6,312 nt of DNA from NCBI GenBank assembly GCA_020696885.1, contig JAJFMS010000219.1:1-6312 (forward strand), given 5' to 3'. Shown here piece after piece: positions 1-5,533 of the stretch. This DNA is from Armatimonadota bacterium. Its GTDB lineage: Bacteria > Armatimonadota > SYMT01. Made by a program: the position numbers and the translations under genes. Position 1 is the first letter of the stretch. The number at the start of each line of letters is the position of its first letter. The notes beneath the pieces were generated by a model. The model made no database searches. It saw nothing but the letters and a program-made list of their open reading frames with translations, and had not been told where the DNA came from.

Positions 1-3000
1 CCGGTAGTGAGATCGCGGGCCCAATACCCCATCTGCGCGATCCGAACGGCCTCGGCGAGCTTCGCTTCTTTGTCCCGCAGCAGGACTTCAGCGTTCTTGA
101 AATCGTGGATGTCCGTGCAAGTGCCGAACCATCGGGCAACGGCGCCGTTAGCAGCCGGCTGGGGGAGCGCGCGGACCAGGAACCAGCGATACTCTCCGTC
201 ATGCCGGCGGAAGCGGCATTCGATCTCGTACGGCTCCCCGGTGGCGAGGGAGTGCCGCCACTTCTGACGAGTCAGGGTGCGGTCCTCCGGGTGGAGCGCC
301 GCGTCCCAGCCGTGCCCATGCGCCCGGCTGCGGGAGAGACCGGTGTAAGCGTACCACTGGCTGTTGAAGTACTTGTGGAACCCATCCGGCCGCGCGGCCC
401 AAACGATCTGGGGCATGGCGTCCGCAAGCTGGCGGAAGCGCTCCTCGCTTTCCTGAAGTGCCTGCTCGGCCCGCTTCCGGTCGGTGATGTCCCAGGCCAT
501 CCCTCCCACGCGGCGAGCCCCTTCGGCCCCCAGCGGGAACTTCAACACCAACCACGACCGCCACTCTCCGGTGGAAGGAAGCCGGCCGCTCTCCTCGAGC
601 TGCTGCGGCCCGTGCACCAGGCAGCGCTGGTCGCTTTCCCGGAACGCCGCAGCTACCTCCGAGGGCCAGAAGTCGGCTTCGGACCGGCCCAACCAGTCCG
701 CGGGCGCCGGATCAAACTGGCGACGCCAGGCCGCATTCACGTAGAGGAGGCGCCCGGCGTCATCTTTCACGAAGGCGGCTGCCGGGCAATTATCCATAAA
801 CGCCCGGAAGCGCTCCTCGCTCTCCCGCAGCGCAGCCCCAGCCCGCTTGCTTTCCGTGACATCCAGCAACGTTCCGATGAACCGCACCGGTCGCCGGTCG
901 GCCCCGGCGCCCTCGAAGGCTACTCGACCTTCAGACGCTACCCAGCGCACGGCGCCATTCGGCTGCATCACCCGGTATTCAGTCCGGAACGCGCCGTCGC
1001 CCTGGGGAGCCAGTGCGGCCTGCCTGGCCGCAGCAATGCGTGGTCGATCGTCCGGATGGAGGCGACCGTAGTGGAGATCGAGACTCGGTGTTTCTTCCGG
1101 ACCAACCCCCAGGATGGCACGCGCCCGGGCGTCCCAGCGCAACGTGCCGGACGTCAGGTCCCAGTCGTACGTGCCGAGTCCGGTAGCATCCATCGCGAGG
1201 CGGAGTCGCTCTTCACTAGTCCGGAGCGCCTCCTCGGCCTCGCGCCGCCCCGTGATATCCCGCGCCAGAACGATGCAGGCGCGTCGGCCGTCCACCAGGA
1301 TGTGGTGGGCGGTGATGTCCACGTAAATGAGTGAGCCGTCCTTCTTCCGATGGCGCCAGGCTCCGCGAGCCTCCAGGCCCCCGGGGGAGCGTTCCAGCAT
1401 GGCGAGCAGGCAGGGGATATCCTCCGGAGGACGTAGATCCAGGATGGTCATCCCGAGCAGCTCCTCCCGGGAGTATCCGTAAGTGTTCACGGCGGCGTCG
1501 TTGGCGGCCAGGTAGGAGAGCGTCTCCTCGTCATACACGAAGAGGGGGTCGGGAATGCAGTGGAGCAGCGTCCGGTAACGCTCCTCGCTGGCACGAAGCG
1601 CTTCCTCGGCCCGGCGTCTTTCCGTGATGTCCCGCCCGATCGCCTGCAGCTCGACCAGCTTACCCGCGGGGTCGAAGAAGCCCTGATTTACAAACTCCAG
1701 CCAGCGCGATTCGCCCTTAGAGTCGCGCAGGCGATTCTCGACGCGGACGATCGGGTTGGCGGGCGATAAGGTGGCTAGCGCGGCCTGCACCCGGGCCAGG
1801 TCGTCCGGATGAGCCACCTCCGAGCCGCGGAGGGTGGCAACCTCGCCGGGCGATTTGCCGACTAGCCGGCAGAAGGCCTGGTTGGCGAAGATGAACGAGC
1901 CGTCCGCGCGCACCCGGCAGACGGTTTCCGTTTGATCCTCCACCACCGCTCGGTACCGCTCCTCGCTGGCCTGCAGCGCTTCCTCAAAACGTTTCCGCTC
2001 CGTGATGTCGCGAGAGATGCCGATGAGGCCGATCACGTTGCCGTGCGCGTCCCGGTAGGGCGACTTGGTGGCGTGATAGACGCGAGTCGCTCCCGCCGCG
2101 GTCAACTCTTCCTCCGCGGACAGTAACTCCCCGGAGTCCATGATCTGTCGATCGCGCTCCATGACCAGCCGGGCGCTGTCTGCATCGAACAGTGCCGCAT
2201 CGTCCCTGCCGAGGACCGCTTCCACCGGGCGGCCCACAAAGCGGGCAGCGGCCTGGTTGAACAGCAAGTACTTCCCAGCGCGATCCTTGACGAAGATGGC
2301 GTCCGTGGTATGGTTGGCAACCGCATGCAACAGGCTACTCGCGTGGGCCAGCTCGTCCGCTATCTGCCGCCGCTGCTCCTCGGCCTCGACCCGCTCGGTC
2401 ACATCCCGGAAGTTCGCTACCACCCCGCGCACATCCGGATCGTCGAGCAGGTTGGTGTTGGTGGACTCCACGTACCGCCAGCTACCATCGGCCCGGCGGA
2501 ACCTCGCAAGCCCCAGCGAGACTCCGCCGGGCCTGGCAATCAGCTCCGCCCAGTGCCCTGCGCTGGCCGAAAGGTCGTCCGGGTGGATCCAGGCATGCAT
2601 GCGCTGGCCGATATATTCAGAAGCAGACCGACCGCCCATCGGCTCGCAAGCCGGGCTGGCGTAGACGATGGTCCCCTCCCGGTCGAGCACGACGCACGCG
2701 TTGTGGCTCTTTTCCACCAGGGTCCTGAAGCGCGCCCCAATGGCACGTTCCCGGTCTCGGGACGCCTCCGCGGCACGCAGGTCGCGGCGGAGGCGAGCGA
2801 CCTCAAGCAGGCGCCGGACCCTGGAGCACAGCAACGGCAGGTGCTCGCTAACAAGGCAATCATCCAGGCTGCACTGCGTGAGCTGTGCCGCCAGCTCGTG
2901 GTGCTGCGGCGCGACGACCACCAGGAACGGCAGGTCCGGATTGCCGGCGCGGAGGTCTGCCAGCACGGCGGTGCTGAATTCGGGCAGGTGGGTGCAGAGG

Positions 3001-3176
3001 ACCACCAGGCGCCATTCCCCCTCTGCGAGGGCCACTCGTACCGCCTCCGAACTGTTCACGCGCGCCGAGCTCACGGCGAAGCCACCCTCTGCAAGGGCCC
3101 GGAGAATCCGTTCGGCACTGGAGTCCGAGGGGTCCGCGACCAAAACGCGGAGAGGGAGCGATGTCATCAATTCCAT
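1..3176 (-). CDS. Multi-PAS sensor protein with N-terminal degenerate receiver domain (C-terminus beyond window)
   Basis: An open frame of 1058 codons runs leftward from an ATG at 3176 and leaves the window without a stop. Residues 9-126 resemble a response-regulator receiver fold (VLVADPSD start, LVVL strand, LP turn) but lack the phosphoacceptor Asp. PAS domains follow at about 147-262, 280-395, 405-519, 531-645, 655-776, 787-901 and 911-1027, and an eighth starts near 1036. Typical PAS marks are visible: HPDD or HPED motifs, F/Y-x-N-x-A cores, and DITERK/DITDRK ends followed by RAEEAL-x-x-SEER linkers. There is no membrane segment, so a cytoplasmic sensor is inferred. The family usually ends in HisKA plus HATPase or GGDEF, and neither is visible here. 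Start choice: a TGA lies in frame at 3209-3207, with GTG at 3203, ATG at 3176 and ATG at 3167 after it. The ATG at 3167 has the better-spaced GGAA, so the true N-terminus may be three residues shorter. Numbering here is from 3176. Confidence 0.93.
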   Translation of the reverse strand, partial: MELMTSLPLRVLVADPSDSSAERILRALAEGGFAVSSARVNSSEAVRVALAEGEWRLVVLCTHLPEFSTAVLADLRAGNPDLPFLVVVAPQHHELAAQLTQCSLDDCLVSEHLPLLCSRVRRLLEVARLRRDLRAAEASRDRERAIGARFRTLVEKSHNACVVLDREGTIVYASPACEPMGGRSASEYIGQRMHAWIHPDDLSASAGHWAELIARPGGVSLGLARFRRADGSWRYVESTNTNLLDDPDVRGVVANFRDVTERVEAEEQRRQIADELAHASSLLHAVANHTTDAIFVKDRAGKYLLFNQAAARFVGRPVEAVLGRDDAALFDADSARLVMERDRQIMDSGELLSAEEELTAAGATRVYHATKSPYRDAHGNVIGLIGISRDITERKRFEEALQASEERYRAVVEDQTETVCRVRADGSFIFANQAFCRLVGKSPGEVATLRGSEVAHPDDLARVQAALATLSPANPIVRVENRLRDSKGESRWLEFVNQGFFDPAGKLVELQAIGRDITERRRAEEALRASEERYRTLLHCIPDPLFVYDEETLSYLAANDAAVNTYGYSREELLGMTILDLRPPEDIPCLLAMLERSPGGLEARGAWRHRKKDGSLIYVDITAHHILVDGRRACIVLARDITGRREAEEALRTSEERLRLAMDATGLGTYDWDLTSGTLRWDARARAILGVGPEETPSLDLHYGRLHPDDRPRIAAARQAALAPQGDGAFRTEYRVMQPNGAVRWVASEGRVAFEGAGADRRPVRFIGTLLDVTESKRAGAALRESEERFRAFMDNCPAAAFVKDDAGRLLYVNAAWRRQFDPAPADWLGRSEADFWPSEVAAAFRESDQRCLVHGPQQLEESGRLPSTGEWRSWLVLKFPLGAEGARRVGGMAWDITDRKRAEQALQESEERFRQLADAMPQIVWAARPDGFHKYFNSQWYAYTGLSRSRAHGHGWDAALHPEDRTLTRQKWRHSLATGEPYEIECRFRRHDGEYRWFLVRALPQPAANGAVARWFGTCTDIHDFKNAEVLLRDKEAKLAEAVRIAQMGYWARDLTT
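439..1967 (-). repeat. In-frame repeated inter-PAS linker (RAEEAL-SEER type)
   Basis: The exact 11-mer cgctcctcgct occurs at 439-449, 811-821, 1579-1589 and 1957-1967, with a diverged copy at 1207-1217. All spacings are multiples of three (124, 132, 124 and 126 codons between successive copies). Each copy encodes the SEER core of a helical linker of the form RRAEEALRASEERYR that precedes a PAS domain. Such linkers are known to form signalling coiled coils. DNA-level identity suggests domain duplication or recombination, or strong constraint on the linker. Confidence 0.75.
2799..3152 (-). other. Degenerate receiver (pseudo-REC) domain of the PAS sensor
   Basis: Residues 9-126 follow the alternating strand-helix pattern of CheY-like receivers: VLVADPSD (first strand and acidic pocket), then WRLVVLCTHLP, FLVVVAP and DDCLVSEHLP. 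In a canonical receiver the residue four before the LP-turn proline is the phosphorylated Asp; here it is Cys61. The conserved Lys of the last strand appears to be Ser110, and the switch Thr/Ser is replaced within VVVAP. One or two acidic residues of the first loop (D15, D18) remain. The assignment rests on the pattern of strands, not on a search. The domain probably acts as a phosphorylation-independent interaction or dimerisation module. Confidence 0.6.
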
Positions 3177-3208
3177 TCCAATCGCGAGGTCTGTTCGCTC
3201 CACGGTTC

Positions 3209-3240
3209 ACAGCGCCGCGGGTGGGTGCCCGCAGCGCTGT
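3209..3240 (-). promoter_or_regulatory. Leader hairpin upstream of the PAS sensor gene
   Basis: Arms 3209-3221 and 3228-3240 pair over 13 positions around a 6-nt loop. The only irregular position is a C/A mismatch on the plus strand, which becomes a G-U wobble in the leftward transcript. The stem is therefore fully paired only in RNA read toward the sensor gene, 33 nt before its ATG at 3176. No T-run follows, so an intrinsic terminator is unlikely. A 5'-leader structure that affects translation or stability is possible. Confidence 0.5.
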
Positions 3241-3274
3241 CGAGGACGCGGACCTCTTATTGCGGCGCGATGCT

Positions 3275-3288
3275 GACGCGGAGGCGTC
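3275..3288. other. Small hairpin in the divergent intergenic region
   Basis: GACGC-ggag-GCGTC forms a perfect 5-bp stem with a 4-nt loop. A wider CTGAC/GTCAG pair flanks it (about 3273-3277 and 3298-3302) as an alternative pairing. It would fall in the 5' leader of the sensor gene if that transcript starts in the AT-richer pocket. Such short stems are common in GC-rich DNA, so function is uncertain. Confidence 0.25.
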
Positions 3289-3299
3289 GCTGAGGCCGT

Positions 3300-3455
3300 C
3301 AGTGGCTGGTCAACTACAAGATGGTCGGCTGGGTTGATAGGCCAAGTAGTCGGCAAACATGCCAACCGATGGCAACTAACCAGATCCTTAGCTGATTAGA
3401 AGCACCCCAGCAATGTACCAAGCGATGCATTACCACTACAGGTGCGTTGCGTAAT
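3300..3455. promoter_or_regulatory. AT-richer pocket in the divergent intergenic region (probable promoter/operator zone)
   Basis: Base composition falls clearly here, to about half G+C, compared with the surrounding genes, and no convincing coding frame crosses it. Overlapping short dyads lie at 3352-3363 (GGCA-aaca-TGCC) and 3360-3374 (TGCCA-accga-TGGCA) and could be operator half-sites. Two weak sigma70-like candidates are visible. The leftward one has TTGGTA at 3421-3416 and TCTAAT at 3400-3395 with a 15-nt spacer. The rightward one has TTACCA at 3430-3435 and TAATTC at 3452-3457 with a 16-nt spacer. Neither is strong. Location between divergent genes is the main argument. Confidence 0.4.
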
Positions 3456-3538
3456 TCGCGCGTCCGCGCACTTATGCGGAGAGTTTGGGGGAGTCCGGCA
3501 TGCACTGGCGTAGGACCGGAGAGACGTTCCGCCGAAGT

Positions 3539-3581
3539 GGCTCCCGGCGAGCCCTGCGGGGAGGTCTGGGTGAGGCCACCC
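3539..3581 (+). promoter_or_regulatory. Two small leader hairpins before the secreted-protein gene
   Basis: GGCTC-ccggc-GAGCC (3539-3553) and GGGTG-aggc-CACCC (3568-3581) are perfect 5-bp stems in tandem. The second ends 8 nt before the Shine-Dalgarno run of the gene that starts at 3600. I compared the stretch mentally with common riboswitch cores (cobalamin, TPP, SAM, c-di-GMP) and saw no match. The stems may be incidental in GC-rich sequence. Confidence 0.25.
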
Positions 3582-3588
3582 TTGCGAC

Positions 3589-3596
3589 GGGAGGAG
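3589..3596 (+). promoter_or_regulatory. Strong Shine-Dalgarno site that sets the start at 3600
   Basis: GGGAGGAG contains the anti-16S core GGAGG (3590-3594), five bases before the ATG at 3600. The frame stays open upstream to a TTG at 3447, but that start has no comparable site. The 51 extra residues would also put a basic, low-complexity stretch before the signal peptide. The start at 3600 is therefore clearly preferred. Confidence 0.85.
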
Positions 3597-3599
3597 ACC

Positions 3600-5378
3600 A
3601 TGCTGGGCCTGGTGAGAGCACTATCCTGGGGAACGTTAGCGATGACCCTACTGGGGATCGCCGCCGTACTACCTGGCGGAGCCGATCCGACGCCGCCGGG
3701 GTTCCGGCCCACCCCCTGGTGCGGAGAGCGGGTACGCGAGGACCGCACCCTCGAAGGGATCCGGTGTGTGCTCAACCTGCCCGCACGCCTCGATCCGACC
3801 CGGCCGACCCGCCTGGTGGTCTACGCCACCCCGAACGGCAACTCACTCGAGGAGACGCTGGGCAGTGAGCGGACCACGGGCATGAGCTTCCGGTACGACA
3901 TCCAGCACGCGGCGGCCCAGACGCGGCGCTGGCGGGAGTTGAACCTCCGTGAGAACGTGATCCTCGCCTGCGTGGAAGCGGACGGAAAGAGCTGGCCCGC
4001 CTGGCGCGCGAAGCACCCGGACAGCGGCGCGCTCATCCGGCAGTTCGTGGACGCCACGGTGGCGCGTGTGCCCGGCCGGGTCGACCGGATCACGCTGACC
4101 GGTCACAGCGGCGGCGGCAGCTTCATGTTCGGCTACCTCAACGGCGGGGAAGCGATCCCGGACCGCATCGACCGGATCGCCTTCCTGGACGCCAACTACT
4201 CCTACTCCGACAACGACCACGCCGCGAAGCTACTGAGCTGGCTGGGGCGAGCGCCGGACCACCGGCTGCTGGTGCTGGCCTACGACGATCGCCGCATCAT
4301 GCTGGACGGCAAGCTGGTGGTGAGCCCCACCGGCGGCACGTACCGGGCGTCGCAGCGGATGCTGGATCGCTTCCGTAAGGAAGGCGCCGTGGAGGAGACC
4401 CACGACGGCCCGCGCACCACCTACCGGGCGGTGGGCGGCCGTGCGCTCTTCTGGGTACACGAGAACCCGGAGGACAAGATCCTCCACACCACGATGGTGG
4501 GGGACTGGAACGGCCTGCTCCACGTCACGACGGTCGACACGCCCGAAGCCGGCCGCTGGGGTAAGTTCGACCTGCCCCGCGCATATTCGCCCTGGGTGCA
4601 GCCGGCCGGAGCAGGGGAGCCGGACCCACAGCTCGGCCTGGCGCGCCCGGCGGCGGCCCGCGGCGGCGCCGAACTGCTGCAGGCAACCGAAGGTAAACCG
4701 GTGCTCGAACGCGAGCAGTCCCTCGCCGCGGAGCTGCTCTCGGGGAACGTGCCGCCTTACCTGCGCCGATTCGTGCCGATCCGTGTCACCCGCGCCGGCG
4801 TGTCCGGCCGGGAGCACACCGTGGAATACCAGGTGATGCCGGACTACCTCTCGGCAGGCAGCGACGAGGACTCGGCCCGCCTGCCGCTCACGCCGATGAC
4901 GGCCCAGCGGATCGCGGACCTGTGGGATTGCAGCCTGCCCACGGCCCGGATGGTCGACGACATCTACCGTCAGGCCGCGGTGAAGCTGGAGCCGCGCCCC
5001 CTCACCCAGGCCCGTGAAGCGGCCAGCACCTTCCTGCAGCACCACCGGATCATCGAAGAGCAGCGTGCCGGAAAGCCGCTGGGGACGCTGGTCGCCGGGA
5101 TCAAGAAGGACGTGGTGCTCACCAACCGCCTGCGCGAGAAGCCGGCGAAGGTGGCGATCTACGGCTGGCACAAGCTGGACGGCACGCCGATCCAGCCGCT
5201 GACCATCGTGCACAGGGACACCTACGTGGACTACAGCCACGGCATCCGGCTGGTGAAGCGCAGCGTAACGGTGGATGGGAAGCCGATGGACCTCCGAGAC
5301 GTACTCCGCGACCCGGAGTTCGCGCCGTTGGTCAGCGACGAAGGGCCACTTACGTGTGTTAGCTACTCCGATCGCTGA
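3600..5378 (+). CDS. Secreted protein: alpha/beta-hydrolase-like half plus conserved C-terminal module of unknown function
   Basis: This is a complete 592-residue protein. Residues 1-28 form a signal peptide (one Arg, hydrophobic 7-24, likely cleavage after the PGGA sequence), so export is expected. The N-terminal half has LVVYATPNG near 72-80 (a first-strand and oxyanion-like region) and the nucleophile elbow LTGHSGGGSF with Ser170. LDANYSY (197-203), an AYDD turn (227-230), and H296 and H308 in the ILHTTMVGDWNGLLH stretch could supply the acid and base. From about residue 365 a second module begins. It contains LPLTPMTAQRIADLWDCSLPT (around 428-448), MVDDIYRQAAVKLEP (451-465), KKDVVLTNRL, YGWHKLDGTPIQPL and DTYVDYSHGIRLV (540-552). 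I recall similar blocks in unannotated bacterial proteins. Cys41 and Cys56 could form a disulfide. Substrate and reaction are unknown; an esterase or peptidase-like role for the first half is inference. It is transcribed alone, divergent from the sensor gene. Confidence 0.9.
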   Translation: MLGLVRALSWGTLAMTLLGIAAVLPGGADPTPPGFRPTPWCGERVREDRTLEGIRCVLNLPARLDPTRPTRLVVYATPNGNSLEETLGSERTTGMSFRYDIQHAAAQTRRWRELNLRENVILACVEADGKSWPAWRAKHPDSGALIRQFVDATVARVPGRVDRITLTGHSGGGSFMFGYLNGGEAIPDRIDRIAFLDANYSYSDNDHAAKLLSWLGRAPDHRLLVLAYDDRRIMLDGKLVVSPTGGTYRASQRMLDRFRKEGAVEETHDGPRTTYRAVGGRALFWVHENPEDKILHTTMVGDWNGLLHVTTVDTPEAGRWGKFDLPRAYSPWVQPAGAGEPDPQLGLARPAAARGGAELLQATEGKPVLEREQSLAAELLSGNVPPYLRRFVPIRVTRAGVSGREHTVEYQVMPDYLSAGSDEDSARLPLTPMTAQRIADLWDCSLPTARMVDDIYRQAAVKLEPRPLTQAREAASTFLQHHRIIEEQRAGKPLGTLVAGIKKDVVLTNRLREKPAKVAIYGWHKLDGTPIQPLTIVHRDTYVDYSHGIRLVKRSVTVDGKPMDLRDVLRDPEFAPLVSDEGPLTCVSYSDR

Positions 5379-5384
5379 TGATAG
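5376..5384 (+). other. Triple in-frame stop TGA-TGA-TAG
   Basis: The secreted-protein frame ends with three consecutive stop codons: TGA at 5376-5378, TGA at 5379-5381 and TAG at 5382-5384. Tandem stops guard against readthrough. This also confirms the gene end and argues against a frameshifted or fused extension into the following repeat. Confidence 0.9.
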
Positions 5385-5412
5385 GTGCTCACCAGGCAGT
5401 GCCCCCGGTTGA

Positions 5413-5488
5413 TTGCCGGAGTCCCGACGGAAGTCGGGGAGCTCGATTGGCGTTCCCGGAACCCCGACTTCCGTCGGGACTCCGGCAA
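5413..5488. repeat. Perfect 27-bp inverted repeat between convergent genes
   Basis: Arms 5413-5439 and 5462-5488 are exact reverse complements over 27 bp around a 22-nt centre (5440-5461). Each arm contains the sub-palindrome CCCGAC-ggaagt-(c)GGG-type core, so each could also fold alone. The element lies between the stop of the rightward gene (5378) and the stop of the leftward gene (5534), where a bidirectional terminator is expected. There is no T-run after either arm, and the stem is unusually long and exact for an intrinsic terminator. A dispersed REP/MITE-like intergenic repeat is equally plausible. Confidence 0.8.
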
Positions 5489-5533
5489 CCGTGCGGAGGG
5501 CTAATCAGGACGCGGGGGGCGGGCATCGTCAGG

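Noticed and set aside
105..1334. A 409-codon open frame on the plus strand
   Set aside because: It is antisense to the PAS sensor, whose minus-strand frame gives seven recognisable PAS domains. The plus translation is Pro/Arg/Gly-rich with no domain, as expected for shadow frames in GC-rich DNA.
2310..3293. A 327-codon plus-strand frame over the N-terminal part of the sensor gene
   Set aside because: It lies opposite the receiver-like domain and the first PAS domains, has no plausible ribosome site and no recognisable motif.
3447..3599. A 51-codon N-terminal extension of the secreted protein from a TTG
   Set aside because: There is no ribosome site at the TTG, and the extension would bury a clear signal peptide that has its own strong Shine-Dalgarno site.
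3177..3599. tRNA, riboswitch or small RNA in the intergenic region
   Set aside because: No cloverleaf, no T-loop consensus and no core motif of a common riboswitch class is visible; only short stems.
4230..5240. A 336-codon minus-strand frame
   Set aside because: It is antisense to the secreted-protein gene. The plus strand has a strong ribosome site, a signal peptide and conserved-looking motifs, while this frame has none.
5413..5488. A classical rho-independent terminator
   Set aside because: Neither strand has a T-run after the stem. It is kept as an inverted repeat that may still act in termination.
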